A stretch of DNA of 64,000 nt. Origin: Lepidurus packardi (Eukaryota > Arthropoda > Branchiopoda > Notostraca > Triopsidae). The stretch covers positions 2,547,001 through 2,611,000 of the forward strand of contig JAKZAN010000006.1 in the NCBI GenBank assembly GCA_023053545.1, written 5' to 3'. A program made the translations under genes and the position numbers. The notes beneath the pieces were generated by a model, which worked only from the letters and a program-made list of their open reading frames with translations, ran no database searches and was not told the origin of the DNA. Below are positions 1 through 14,391 of this stretch, piece by piece (position 1 is the stretch's first letter; the number at the start of each line of letters is the position of its first letter).

Positions 1-1
1 A

Positions 2-63
2 TTTTCGCAACAAGTTTGGGATCCTTTTATAGAACAAAACGAATTTGCAGTAAGAATTATGAA
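2..63 (+). CDS. Possible coding exon fragment at left edge
   Basis: The first 63 bases are open in two frames and end in a good donor (AAG followed by GTAAGT). The frame starting at base 2 reads FSQQVWDPFIEQNEFAVRIM and then K, ending in phase 0, which looks like ordinary protein sequence; the other open frame is lysine- and arginine-rich and less convincing. The exon must begin left of the window. I do not recognise the protein. Either the next exon is far away, since I see no convincing partner within 3 kb, or the resemblance to an exon is chance. Confidence 0.3.
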
Positions 64-3000
64 GGTAAGTTTTTGCTACGAAGATTTATGCATTCAACAG
101 GCAAAAAGCTTGTACAATTTTTAAATGAGGTCTTCTATTTTACTTATGTCAAATAAAATGCATTAATGCATACACTAAAACATCGTACTGTTGTACTAAT
201 TTCCGCTCTTATAAATGAAACCCAGATGTATCTCTAAAAATCTGTGAAATGCATCACAAATGCCACGCTTTCCTCCGACATTAAAAAATGCAAAGAATAA
301 AAGCCCCCTTGTGCAATGACGGCAGCGTCAAGCATAATTCATTACATTCCAAATATTTCTTTCAGATTTTTAATCTTTAAAGTCCCACTATTCTTTCATA
401 CTCTTGAAGTTTGCATACTCACTTGGACAATGACGACAATGCCATCGATTTTTTTCTCTCTTACATTTCAAACATATTTTTTGAAGCTCTAGTCTTTTCA
501 GGAGCTGCACTTGAAAAGTAAAAAGGCCCTCTCGTTTATTGTGCTCTAGTAATCAGTTCTTTTCCCATCTAAGAAAAATTAAAAAAACGACCCAACTTTC
601 CCTCAAACAGGCTTCTTAGAGTTCTCAGCTTCATTAAAAGAATTCTAGGATGCAGAGGCAGGTGCAAAACATTCTGTCGGTGGCCTTGGTGTAACCCGTC
701 CCCCCAATCAAGACAGGTGAAAGACAAAAGCCTGACAAGAAAAGGGCTCTGGGGGCCTCTATTCATGCTACTCATACGAGCCGTTTCAAAACCTCGCTTT
801 TCCATAGAACGTACCCCGCTAAGCAAAGCTTCGAATGATGCCCTTCAGCTTCATGCAGTGTCGTGCGCGGTTCCTTAAACTCTCGCGTACTCTCTAAGTT
901 GCACGCAAAGCGTTAAACAAGTTTGGGAAGCTGCTGGCAGTTTATTCTACATAATTCCATCGGATACAAATAAGGAAACCTTCGTTCCAGTGCAGGCTGC
1001 CTCCTGTTTTTTGTTCATTGCTTACTTAGATTCGAGACAGCGTAGGCCAAGGTTAAAAGCCAAGTGGCGAAAATATGATACTATAATTTGTACGCGTCTT
1101 TAACGCTGCTACAACGAAGATCCATGATGAAAGCATTGGAAGTATTGCAAAACGCAAAAGCAAGGAAGATGGCGAGGTTCTGAGTTTATAAATCATAGAT
1201 TTCTTGTGGTTAAATGTAAGACGACGAAATAACGAGGTCAAGCAAATAACGAATAAAATAAAAATACAAAAATTTTTTACTAAAAACGACAAAAAGTTGG
1301 GACAGGCCATTACAGATGCTGGTAAAAACGCGTCCAAGTCTTCGCCTCAGCAACTGAAAATTCACCTTCGCTGTCCAGGGAAAACGTGAAAGTCTTTGCT
1401 ATGTCAAGACCTTGTCAATAATTCTCTCGGTCGATCTTGTACGGACATATACCCACCGATCAAAAAAGTCGAGAGACAGAAAAGCCGTCACAGAACTCTG
1501 GCAAAGTTTCTGATCAAGATTGAAAGAAGAGGATGCGGTATAACATGAGGAAGCCTCCCATTTCCCGATTATTGATCCAGATTGGCAGCCAGAACAGGAA
1601 GACATGGTGTTAAGAAAAAATAAAACATAAGTAGGCTCCCGGTCAGTTTTGCGTTTTGCACAATCACAAATTGGATTCTTACTCCCAGTTTAACCTAGTT
1701 GTCACGTTGCGCACCGGGATTTCCTCCCATATGTCACGTTCACCATACCTCAAAAAAGTAGCGCTAATAATATTGAATAAATAAAAGTGAATTCTACAAC
1801 CCTTAAATTTTCTCACCGAGGAAGGAATTTTGCCCGAACGTCTCGACTGACAACAACCATTCCTTTTACTCGAGGTTCATAGCTTTTTACGAGCAACGCA
1901 TTCCAAATATGCCAGGAACTACCCAAGACCGGAAATTGAGACACCAAGCTAGAATTAAGAACACTGCAGAAGATACACTCTGGCTTTATAAGCAATTTGG
2001 AAGCAATCTAACAAATGAAACCTTCTCTGACTTTGCGGAGTGCTAAAAGCCTCTTTTCGTGTGTTGGACGGGACTCCGCCGACTCGATAAGAAGAGCTGA
2101 AAGCAAGCGTCAAGTATTGCGCCCCCAAGGCTCTGAAAACAAATGGCAATTTGCACCACCTCGGCCCGTTTAGATCGCGGAGTATAGTGGCTATATAGGA
2201 TTCGGGAATTTGCGCTGACTAATCACTATAAATCGTTCAGCAGCCAATTGGAGTTTTAACCTTTGTACTTTTTCCTCTCCCCACAAGCCAAAAAAAGCAA
2301 ATAACATTAGGGTCAATAATTCTTCCGTTTATTGCCACTCGGGCTCCTCGTCTCCCTTAATTGCCCGCGATCGAGCGGGACACTCCATTTTCTTTTCGTT
2401 TTTAGCTCCAAGGCGTGCAATGTTAAAACGGCTATAGAATCATCGTGGTTGAAGTGTGGAAACAAAGGTTTCAAAAACAACGAATGCAATGATGAAATAA
2501 AAGTTCAGAAAAATATTGGAAAACGCGGAAGACTAATTATCATGGTCTCCAGCCCAAAAAAATATTAAAAAAAAATGAGAAACTACAACCATGACCCCGA
2601 GTCTCGGAATGCTGCGCAGAAATACAAGCTTAACCCATTCAGTGTGGCTCCAAGAAGGTACAATTACGCCAGATAAGGCAGCAAATACTTACTAGGTACA
2701 GTATTACCATATTAGTCTGCTGTTAGAAGACCTGCAATTTTCTACGCGGCAAATGAAATCATTAGACAGTAAGTCTTTCATGTGTTTCTTTCTTCACCAG
2801 CATTTTGACGTTGACGAATCAAAAAAAGTACTTGCTGGGAGCGTTCCATACCGAAACAGAAACCGCTTGTTCCATTCCGAGGTTTGGTGTTGCCACCCAT
2901 ACGCCTGAATTCATTACATAAGAGCTCCCCTTAATAGATTGTTATCATAACCATATCATACAAGCGTGTCACAACAAGTGCCCCAACAGACCCTTATGCA

Positions 3001-6000
3001 CCTGGGATTTGTTTTTTACAACGAAATTTTTTCCTTCTTTTAAAACATGCTCTATTGGCTCGAAAACGACCAGCAATGTGTCTATGCAAACTGAGCTGCC
3101 GTCACGAATAGTCTAAAAAGTCTGACGTCTATTCACGGCTCTTTTCTTTTGCAGTTAAAAGGTTTGCAGAGGTCTGGAACGAATGGTTCCACCTCGTATT
3201 TCACGCTTTATGGAGACGTGCGTGAATTGGTATTCAGAGCGGTCGTCGACGAAAGCCACTCCATACCTCCCACCTTCCCCTATTTCTATACAGCATCTTT
3301 TTTAATGCATTCATATACCATCGCCATGGTACGCACCGAAAAGATGACCCGACCCTGACTATTATTCCTATATCTCCCGGCGTGTTGAATGAGCTCTCTT
3401 TGGTTTTTGTCTTGGAAATGAATTCTTCCTTCTTTTGTTGCTTAAGAATAATAAACAGCTTTTAAAAGAGAAAATAAAAGAGCCCATATTGAAAACTCGA
3501 GAGAGCTCAGAAAAATTTTCCCGCACTTATACACGTAAAGTTCTCCCTTCCATTCCTTTATTTCCGACCCATTATAGTTTACTTTCACAATCAAGTGTTG
3601 TTTGGATAACATTGGGTCCGAGTTGGGTATTGCTAGGAGCTCGTTTCACTACTTGCACTCGCATTTAATGCACGCGAGTGTGTCAACAGCAAAGTTTCGA
3701 TGCTTTGCAAAGACATCCAGGCCAAGCTGAACGCGTAAAATGGCACATATATAGGGAGTATCTTGGGACGACAAGCTCCAATTCAGTAATTTTGGCTGCC
3801 CATAATCTGGGCTGCGAAAAGAGGCAGCTGCTCTCGCTACGCTTGCTCCGTTTTCAAATTTAACTGTTCTCTTGTCAATGCCTTCAGACCCTTTTCCCTT
3901 ATAAATCTAGCCCCATTTAATATTACAATTCAACAACTGGCCCTCCCTGTCCCTTCCTTCTGGCTTACACTTCGTACGAGGCGTAATACAATGGACAAAT
4001 CCGAGGCTGCTATTTATAAAAATGAGAGCGTAAAAAGGCAAGAGCACCATTATTTCTTGGTTTTGCGCTGTATTGCAAGGGGCAAAATGCGTTTCGACAC
4101 AAACCGAGGGAGGCTGTTACCTTCTTTCTAAAGATAGCAATCAACCTTCTGTCTGCAGTTATCAACACGGCAGTAGGTTCATTGTTAATCGTCCAATACC
4201 TGGATAGCCGCTCGCTTTTCATGGATTGTTCAGTGCAGCCAAAGACCTAACAACCTTCAATGCAGCATCGCTGGAATAGAAAAAAAAATCCTTTTTACTA
4301 CTGCCCCCCCCCTTACCTCGGAGCACGCAAGAAGCGTGGCACTGGCAAGGTGACAGCAATATTAACAAATTGTTGATACCAATTGTGTCTAGGGTTTGGC
4401 TATGACATACTTGCTGCCAGACAATATAAAATTCAAAAGCGTTGGCTAGCATGTTTCTTCAGTCTTGTCAAAAGCATCGGAGTCAAACTTGGGTGACGTA
4501 CGAGTAAATAAAAAAAAACGTACAAAATGCATTTGCTTTCTTTTGAAGTTTAATTCCTTTGGGATGAAAAGGGAGAGAAAATAGAAAGATTAAAATATCT
4601 CCTAGGTTGTATGACAGCTCCTCACCGTTGGGTGTCCATACCAACCCCTAAGTATGTTCACCCATAAAATCATGGGCATATGGGACTAACAGAACGAAAA
4701 CATCATATCTACCGTGGAGTGTCGGCGTTTTATGGAGACTCGAATGGGCAAGATATCAAAAGAGAAGATGCTATCTTCTATAAGCTGGACACGGCATCAG
4801 ATGGAATTCCATATAAAAGTTGCGATGTACAACAATTCTTACTTTGCTATAACGTCAAATTCTACCGCCATACCTGACACGAAATTACGTTATGCCTACG
4901 CTGTACACTGCAAGTGACTTAAAACACGTTTTCTTAAGGCTTCTTAATAATGAAATATAGCAGCTTTTACATTCGGACATGTACACAAATTGAAAGGACA
5001 TCTTCCTAGTGGGCTTTTTTTTATTTATGTATATATTCTATTCATTTTTATTAAACGGAAAGACGAGCCTTTTGATATATAGTTAAGCTCGCCAGAAAAA
5101 TTTAATTACGAGTTTATCCTTGAAATGACACGAAACCATTCCAGTAACTTTTCTCTTCATTTCGACGAAGAACGAAATTTTTTGTTTGGGAAATCCTGGG
5201 GCTCTTAGATTCTAGACAAGCTCTCACGTCTGCCTCCTCCTCCTTCGATTTCATATTCCATTCCATGACGCCTTACAACACAGAAGAAGCTGTACGTCAG
5301 AGCAATAAAATGCAGAGATATTGAAAACCCCTTTTGGCTCCGGCAGCAGCAGCAGTCGTATAGATTCTTCCTGATGTCTTGTTGGAATGCTATTGTTAAA
5401 GCAAGGGGGGTGGGGGGTCACGAGAAGGATAGACAGGGGTCAGCTTCTTAGACATCCAGAATTTCACACATTCGCGGGGCTGTGTAGTTTCCGCCGGCTA
5501 TAGCTGCAAATAGTATGTACTTAGCCAGTGCCTTTCGGGGCTGAATTGTTCCCTTATGGGTCCTTTTCAATACCCCGCGCGTACTTGATGCCGCACAGGC
5601 CCTCGTTTGATACACATATGAAACAAATTCTTGGCTCTCCACTAAATCAAAGCCACCTTGTCAAGAAAATACCCAGTTCGGTGTTCAACGTCGGTCCCCC
5701 TTCAAAGGAGATCACGTCAACGATGATGGAGCATCTTTCCCAAAGAAACTCCAGTGGATTCCACCGGAGGTGTCTGACAAACAAGCCAGCTAGGGAGTCC
5801 ACCAACAACAATACAGCGTCTTCAATAAACTGGCAAAAAAAGGGTTTTTGTCTCGCTCTATCCTTTTCGACTGGAACAAAAATTTTCGTGCTGTTATCTC
5901 GCTTTCTCATGCGTTTCCCCAAAACTTCTCCCTGCATAAGCCTGCACATGCAGGGTTTCCGACTTAATCTTCAATTCCAAAACTTCCAATGACCGCAGCT

Positions 6001-9000
6001 GCCTTCCGGATAGAAAGCCGCACATATATAACTACGTTGAGTCGCTTTTTCTGACAGTATTTAGGGTTAAAACGCCAAGTTCCTGACCAGCACAGGAATT
6101 CAAGCATCCGTGGCTCCGCAGGTTTGGAACAGATTATATATGTTTGAAAAATATTTCGAAAAGAGACGACACCATAAGCTAATCGTCCTAACAAGTCTCC
6201 AGACTTCGCCATGTCGACATTGCAAACGGGAGCCAATCATTGAGCACAACCTTGGGGACCTTTTATAACGAGCTAAAGTTTTCCAAGCGCCGTTCTACTA
6301 CCTCGCTCTCCTTAGCAATTAGATTTCTCCTAGGAAAAGAGAGCATAAATCAGCTCCAACGCTTAACAAGGCGTGTTAACTTGACTTATGAGTCATTTTG
6401 CCGCAAATTTAGTAACGAGTTTCGACCAAATAACGAGCCGTCTTGAAAGGGCTTCTCGATGAGTGTATTCTTTGAGATCGCCCCAACAAATAATGCTAGC
6501 TAAAGTTCCCAGTCTCTTTCTCTCTCACTCACTCGCACTTTAGAAGTTACATTTAGCCGGGCTTCTTGAAAAGACTTCTGAGTTGGGAGTGGGGGGCACC
6601 AAGGGTGTTGGAGGATCAATAAAAACTGACGTTGCTCTCCAAGCTAAATGGTTACTTTCTAAAATATACGCCATCATCCAACCCCGCCACGATCCCGGCG
6701 TGTGCCTTGGTCTTTTTTTGCTTTCAAGTGCTCTGTTTCTTGAATATACCCTATCCTCTCCGGCACCTTCCTTTGCCCCATCTACGGCAACTTTATGTGA
6801 AGCAGTTCGCAACTATAACGCTTGGATGATGGACAGAGTAAGAGACCCTAAGAACGTAATCTAGTTTTGAAGGTTTCTTAGGATAAGATGCTTTGCAAAA
6901 AGATTCCTGACTTGCTCCTCAAGAGATCCATCAAGAAAGATGTTTGCATTACAGGAAGACCAAATTGCTTTAAAGGAATTACTGTTTTCGCGTCATACGA
7001 TCGTAAAATGCACTACTGGGACTCGTCCTGCGAGCCGCAGGGCTGAACAATGAATGTTGGAATAAAGCCGCCACTCACCAATGCAGTTGCACAAGCGTCA
7101 GTTGCAAGCGCGTCCACAGCGATAGCAAACAATCCTATTACGTATAAGCGATTATGACAAGAGATTTGTTCCCACAAAAGACTGCCAAGTGAATAGCAGG
7201 GTGCTTCTTTTATGCCCAATGAATAAGCGAACATCCTCTGCTGCGTCGCTTTTCACATTGTGTCTGCTTTGCTGCATCTTGTTGACATCTTATCTTTGTA
7301 ATGAGGTTTGATAGATAATCAAGTTAAGAGCTCACCGGAAATCCGGGGGTGCCTCTCTTTGTAAGGCTTTACGCACTTTTTTCTTTTCAAAAAAACAAAC
7401 AAAATCTTTTACTAAACGACTTGGGTCGAAGGATAATATCCACACAAAAAACACAGACACACTCGCCGAAAAGAAAGAGATAAGGACTAAGAGGGAAACG
7501 GGCTCTGTTGGAGTCTATCTCCCTTCTTATTTGAAAAAGTCCTTCTGACTAACCATTGATTGCTTTTTCTCGTGTTGATGGAAACCGCCTTCTCATTTCG
7601 CACTAAAAGGTCCCTCAGGTGTGCTCGACATCTCCACTACGGCTCACCTTGGCCTTTTATTTGCTTTTGCTACCTTAAAGATAAAAAAAATACGTTCTGC
7701 TTTGTTATAAGAAACAAAAAGGCCAGGTTAGCAATAGGCATACATGAAGGAGACTTCAACATCGGACGTGAGAGTTTAAATTTGTAAATCCGTCTAAAGG
7801 TATTAGTATCTCCATAGCTTCTTTCTTTTGCTTTTGACACAAAGTTACGTAGGAGATGACGCTTTTGAAAAGCGCAAGTCAGGCAGCCTGAGAAGAGAGA
7901 ACCTTAGAAGCAGGAAGCGTCACATTGGTGAGTATTTGTGTTGTGGGAAGCTGTTCTAAGCACGGTCCAACTTAGCGATGTAAATATGATGTTAAAACTA
8001 CGTTACACGCTGCTTGGCGCCCCGATGTGCTTCGCCCGCGCTAGTATTACAAGAAAAGCCTATGAAACCCCTCTTGTATTGGTCTTTTTCAAAGCCTCCT
8101 AGCATGAGAACGAGTCTGCAAGGGATATTATGGCCGAGACATTGCACCCCGATGAACCTTCATAGATCAACGCAAGACTTGAGCCCTTTGTCTTGCCTAT
8201 AGTATCACTTTGGAATACATTTAAAAAGACTGCTGCTCATCACTGACAATAGAAGCGCTAGCTAGATGCACAAAAAGGGACAAAAAGCCCTTCAATCAAT
8301 CGAATCTTGGAGTGAACTCTTCGGATTCAAAAATAACATGGAATTAACCTAGCCATGCGTCTTCCTTATTTTTTCCCGGAAATCTTGCATTTTTGCCCCC
8401 GTAGAACCGCAGACGAAAAATGCTCGGACGACTTGAACAGACAGAAAAGACAGTCCATTATGAAGATGAGTGATAGTGATGAAATCCGGGTTTTATGCTG
8501 GTGGACATGAGGAGGAAGAGCAAGAGTAAAAGCTAGATGACGGAAAATAGGGAGAAAAGAACATGAGATGTTGAGCGTACACTGATATGGTTCGTGTGTG
8601 TGCGCGACAAAAGGGGACACGAATCTAAGAGGATTTGCGCGGTAGGTTATACAAGATAACATCTACACCAAAAAGCCTCTGCCTCATCCACATTTACATA
8701 TGATAGTGCTATAGATGTGTCATTCTTGGTTTCATCAAAGCACGCTCATTTGTCAGGCAAATATACTCCTTGCCCTTCAAGAAAGATCTGTATACAGTTG
8801 CCCCATTCTTCGGCTATCTTCTAAGTACTTCTAGTAACAGTGCTGTTCAGGGACCTGTAAAATATACGTGTCACTCGCTCACACTTCCCACAAAGCCCAG
8901 CGGACAAATAATCAGTGGTGTAATGAAGAACCAAGCTATTTTCTCTTTTCGTTTTTTTTTAGCTCGTAATCTGTTTCTTACTCCCACCTATGTTCAACTT

Positions 9001-9560
9001 TTCCCAGAAAGCAATCTTCCTTTTTTTCATTGAAGGCAAAAAGACAAACCAATACAAACGTTTTCCTTTTTTAGAAAACATAAAAAGTTGTGCGTTTTCG
9101 TTGCAGTTGTCAGCAGCGACGGGCCCAAGAGGCCTCATATTAGATGCGTTTTTGTACACCGTACGACGTATCAGGGTACATACGGGATCGGCACATATCA
9201 CTCGCTATATAGTCGAATTAGAATCGAGGACGTTGCTTGGCAGCTTGTCTGCTATTAGGGAAGATGCGTCTCTAGATAGCTTGTCGTGATTGCAAAACGT
9301 CTTTTCTCCCGGGGGGAAAAGAAATGGGGTTGTCAGCTAGCGGCGCCTACGATGGGCGCCAGAAGCCGAGAGCCATTCTCTGACTTCAAATTCAAAAATT
9401 CAATTTTGCTCTTCTGTAACCAACATACCCAGCTTTCCGCAAAGACTGTCAAAACTTCCATCTTCGTTGGGCATAATCCATCACTGACAGCGCACTTTGC
9501 CCCCTCCACCCCCACCAAAGCATGTGACGCAAACTAGGGTGACAAAGACAGACTCCTTAC
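64..9560. other. No recognisable gene; intronic or intergenic DNA
   Basis: All open frames here are short, lack family resemblance and mostly lack paired splice sites. A minus-strand segment near 4310-4420 ends in a strong donor (GAG followed by GTAAGG) and is cysteine-rich (SPCQCHASCVLRG), and a plus segment at about 7845-7926 ends in ATTG followed by GTGAGT. Both could be exons but cannot be tied to a gene. Homopolymer and purine/pyrimidine runs are common. The simplest reading is a long intron or an intergenic desert. Confidence 0.5.
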
Positions 9561-9669
9561 CTGCTTGCTCCGGCTGAATCTTCCCCAAAGCTACGTCCAA
9601 CGTTGTCCACACGACGTAATTTGCAACCATCAGCGATGTGAAAAACAAGCTTCTCTTGAGCTTGGCCAT
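9561..9669 (-). CDS. Probable first coding exon with signal peptide
   Basis: An ATG at 9669 opens a 36-codon segment beginning MAKLKRSLFFTSLMVANYVV. It has a short basic stretch, a hydrophobic core and then WTTLDVALGKIQPEQA, the shape of a secretory signal peptide followed by the mature start. It ends in phase 1 at a near-consensus donor (CAG followed by GTAAGG at 9555-9560). About 40 bases upstream on the same strand lies a TTCTAG acceptor, so a non-coding 5' exon is likely. I cannot identify the following exons, which would be at lower coordinates, nor the family. A secreted or membrane protein gene with long introns is the inference; chance cannot be excluded. Confidence 0.42.
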
Positions 9670-12600
9670 TTTTCAACCATGCATTGACTGATGCTCATCG
9701 AACGCCTAGAACACAAACCGGAAATAAAACATAAATTTTTTTGGTCTATGATTTGAGATGTGGGATGCTTTCAACAGCCTTACATATGCAAAACTTTAAC
9801 TTGTAATTTCCATTTATCCCGTTTAGCCTCTCCCCTCCCAGAATCTTGGAGAGTTTTACTTCGTAGCGAAACTTTCGGGCTTTCGCAGACAGGTAGCGAA
9901 AGGTCTGCTAGTTCGTTGGCGCCTCGAGGATGATGGAAACGCTCTGATAATTATGATACTTCCCTGTAATGGGGTACCAGACGAGCCGATGAAAAGGCAA
10001 AATACCTCACAAAATTGCAACTGAAAAAAACCTGTTTCATGCATCAACCAATTTCCTGAATTATAACAAATAGTTTGGGATTTGTTAGCAGAATATAAAC
10101 TAAACGCCATAGCCTCTATTTAGTATTGAAATTACCCCACCCAAAAGCAAAACATGCCGAGAGAACTAATACACCAGTACAGAGATTTTCTCCATCCCTT
10201 CTTTCCTAATATTCGTCTTTGTTAGTTACATTGCATCGCATGCTATAATGCTCTTTAACAAGGTTATCCACCTGTGTCGGGATTCCTTAGCTTTCGTCTC
10301 ATCACTTCCAGCGTATAGTCTTATTAGACCTATATCATTATACCTCAGTGATTTTCCCTTCAAAATAAAGTGGGTAAGCCAAACAGCATATCATAACGAG
10401 CTCTTTTTTTTTGGTAACTTAACAAGTCCAATTCCAACTCCAACTCCAATTTCCAATTATATGCTTGAAAAATACGACCAAAACAACAAATGATTGTAGA
10501 AACTTACTTGCAAAAGGCGCGTTCCCGGTCTAATACGAACAGAGTTTAATTGTTGTTCGCCAAATCCCGTTCGCTTTTCCCAAAGCTTTAGAGGCGAACC
10601 AGAATCGATATGCCGGGAAGTTTAGTAACACCGCTTTGCTACTTAGCTGTTGTTTTACTGGAATGGAAGGATGTTCCAGTACTGATCAATGTAAATTAGT
10701 CACGCTGTCACGGTTATCAGCAGTAAAGTCTAAAAAGACGTTTCTCATGGGACTTGGGAGAGAAGGACCAAACAACAGTAAACCTTGGCTCGAAGGTAAA
10801 CTTTCTTGTAAACCAATAAGTTAGCAGAGGGCTACATACGAAATGGAGCCATAAGACTTCACTTTTTACATGCACACAAATTCCGATAGCACTGTAGAGC
10901 GTTTTTTTTCGAATTTTTTCTTTGCTTTCTATGACTTTCCCCCGCCTTTTTTTTTTAGCAATTGGATGACTTGATGCTCATTGACAACCAGTTTAAGGTC
11001 TCTTAATGATATTCATTATTCCTGTGTGGGGTAGGATGAAGCTATAATGTCGAACTTGCTTAACGACTTGGCATGAAATCTTTCATGGCTCATAAGCAAG
11101 TCTATACCGAGCCCAGCGTGAGCATTTCAGTACGTTTCTTTTGCACCCGAAAAAGCAAAACGCACCCAAAACAGGGAATCGAGAAAATCAACTTTTTTGG
11201 CGCTTCTTGCCTTGATTAGTACAAGCTTGAAGTCCTCAATTCCCAGCGCATTAAAAAGTAAGCAGTACACGGTAGCTTAAAGCACGTTTGGCACCAGGAA
11301 CACACTCCACGACAAAACTACTGCAGAGCAGTGCAGAGTGGGGTGCGGATGGAGCACACTCACGATACCAACGGTGCAAAATGCAAAATCAATCTGTAGT
11401 CCATACAAGAGAGTTTGCTTGGGTTCTTGTTTGTCTCCACTGCAAATCGTATTTGCGCCCACATGTACCACCGCGTCGCAACGTTTCTACAAGGCTGGCT
11501 CTCCTTCCCCTTTTTATTTTATTTGAGAAAAAAAGAGAGCAACACTGATGTCCGAGTTGTAATCTTATTTGTAATGTTTCGTCGACTCATGCGCACAGCG
11601 ACAGTTTTGCGGTTTGGCAAACGCGAGTTTTCCACCACTTCACTTTTGGCGGTGCCTGAACCCCAAATCTCTAATAGAATCTTTGACAAGGCAGGCTCGG
11701 CAAGTGTCCAGACATCGCAAGCGGCAGAAAGCAACTGAAGCCTGAAGGTAACATGCAGCCAGGGTAAAGCATGGGCACGAAGCACATAGCCACGCCAGAG
11801 GGAGAGCAAGATCGGCAGGTTTCGCACGTATCCGCCCTTTTCTCTCTCGCCATATTCACCTCCTCAATTAAGTCGTTGAATTAATGTTGTCCACTGAAAC
11901 ATACACTAGCCTAATATGGGAAGAGACTGTGCACGTTGACTTGATCAACTACGTACTGACTTGAGTCATTAACTTAGTCCGTGACGGCTCAGCAAAAATG
12001 ATCGAGCTCGTTCCATAGAATTTCATTACAGATTTCCAAAGACCAGGGCGACGTGCTATATAAACTACTTAGCACAAATAAAATAATCATAATAATAGAA
12101 GAAATAAAACGATAAAACAACTAAACAAACAATAATCTAATGAATAAACTAATAACTTATTCATTAACGAACAAAATCAGGACTAAAATAAAGCAACTTG
12201 AAAATTTTTTAAGTTATAATATGCTATTCCAAGTTCCTAATAACTAACCCACTGCAAAACTTCTTTAAAAATTGGTGCCTGGTACCTTCTAAGCTCATGA
12301 AATATTCAAACAGTTACAATAAAAACTTCAATTTATAATATAAAAATGTAGCTTAGGGATAATTCATTATTGAGATTTGTTACACTACAAATCCAATATT
12401 ACAAACGGTGGACCAATTACGGAATTGAACCCTAAAAACAACGTATATTTATGGTAAAATTAGAATGACTTTTTATAGTGAATTATTAATTGAAATGTGA
12501 TCCCTGAAGGAATAGACGTACGTGCAATATATCATTAACGTTCTTCAGACACGTGCAAAAAAAATCATAAATACAGCGTTTCCAACTTCGTACAATCTCC

Positions 12601-13968
12601 TCGGGCTATAACGTCGGGCGATATTTACCTCTTTGTGCCCAACTGGTATTACTAATTCAGAAACTTTGGGTATAGCAGGGGGTTATACTCTAAAGTTTTC
12701 GCCAACTTGAGACGTGCTGGCATTAGGCTAGTCGAATTTTCTCCTCCTGGGATATCACTCATCATGGAGCACGTGAATATATACCTCAGGAAAATGTTAG
12801 TCAAAAAGGAAAAAATTTCTTCACCACCCATTGCTTTCTTTCCCTTTTCTTTCAAGAAGGCTCTTGTGGTTATAAGTCAAATAAACAAGAGAAAAAGAAA
12901 AGAAAAAAACACGTCAATCAAAAGTAGCAGACCGAAGTTAATAACAGAGCAGTTGGTTTTCATACTCCTTAACCAAATTGCCCAAGTAAAAGGACTGTTT
13001 ACTTTTTATCTGTGGTAGATTAGTTTTCACGATTCAGCAAGTGTGTCTGGTTGGCTAATTGCAACACGGTGTGGAGACATTTCTTTTTATATAGAAAATT
13101 TTTACAAGACGCAAATATTGATCTTGCCATGTAATGCACTGGACGCCGAGTTCGCAGTAACGGGTCATCTTGTCAGTTGCAGGTCATTAGAGATGGGAGG
13201 CAACTTTCGATGACTGTTTTCTTTGATTTCATTTCTTTTAAAGGTTTGGCGGATGTTCTTCCAATATATATAGCCAAAGAAGTTGAGCATAAGTTCAGCC
13301 CCAGACTTTCGCGTCGCATCCTACAACCATGGGACGGACGCCCACACCTTTCGCAAACGGAAACGTTGTCAAGCGGCAAAGGAACCTGCCCCCCAAGATA
13401 GAAAAAGAGAAAAAATTTTCCAGCTATAATTCTGGGACGGTGAGTTGACATCTCCTTCGGGACACGCCACGCGAAGAACATGTATCCTAGGTCCTGCTGC
13501 TGACTGTGCAATATAACTTGGGCCTAACAATTAAGTAATTAGCAACCCTTCAGAATACAAATGAGCAATTCAGGAAAGTTAAATACATACCGTCATAAAA
13601 AAAACTTTCAAGTATGTTCGGTGGTTCTAGCAACGGTTTTAGCACGAGAAGATCGCCAAGTGGGACATGGACCTGTAAACACAATACTTCCCATGTAACC
13701 CCGACATTATTCTTGACTGACAGAAGCAATTACGCAAAGGTCCCAAAATTGACACGATCTTCTAAGTAAGTTTCTTTATTTCTTAAAAGGCAAGCTCGGG
13801 GCTAATGCGAGTAACGAATCTAAAAGCAACCGGTTATAGGGCAAATTCTCCCACACAAATTTGGCTAGGCCTTGTGGCTTTTGTCTTTCCCACTTTGGCC
13901 AAAAGGGTTTACTCTTGCAAGTTTTTCTCGCTATCTTACTAACAGCTTTACCCTCTTTCTTCCTCTCG

Positions 13969-14391
13969 TCAACCACATACTACAAACAGCTTTGTAGCGT
14001 AAGATAAAAAAAGCACACTTAAAAACACTTAAAGAAAGGGGATGGAAAGTCCTATACGAAAAGGCGGCTATAACTACTAAAAATCCAAATAAGTGTTTCG
14101 GGTGAACTCCTTTTTTCCTAGAGCGACAGAAAATATGGCATCGTTTTCTTTTAGCCCTTCGCATTTGCCCCCCTAACCGTCTTTAAAGCTATTCTTTAAA
14201 AGTGACTTTTAGCAGCGAGGTAAAAAAACTCATGGTCACTGACAGATTCATCGTAGCAAAAAAATTATTTTTAAATTGCGGATTCTTACCTAAAAAGTTT
14301 GGTAACCTTGCAAATAAATGTAATACTAACAGCATCCTTCGTATCACATCAACTACATACTACAAACAGCTTTATAGCGTACGATAAAAAA
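13969..14391 (+). repeat. Direct repeat pair of about 43 bp, 380 bp apart
   Basis: Copies at about 13969-14011 and 14349-14391 share the core CATACTACAAACAGCTTT, then TAGCGTA and GATAAAAAAA, with only a few substitutions. The segment between them is not repeated. This could be the remains of element ends or a short segmental duplication; no terminal inverted repeats are evident. Confidence 0.6.

Noticed and set aside
5528-5992. 154-codon plus-strand open frame
   Set aside because: No recognisable domain, a non-ATG beginning and low-complexity content; another frame on the opposite strand is equally open.
8990-9289. Plus-strand frame after a TTGCAG acceptor, possible terminal exon
   Set aside because: Pyrimidine tract is weak, the protein is unrecognised and no upstream partner exon could be found.
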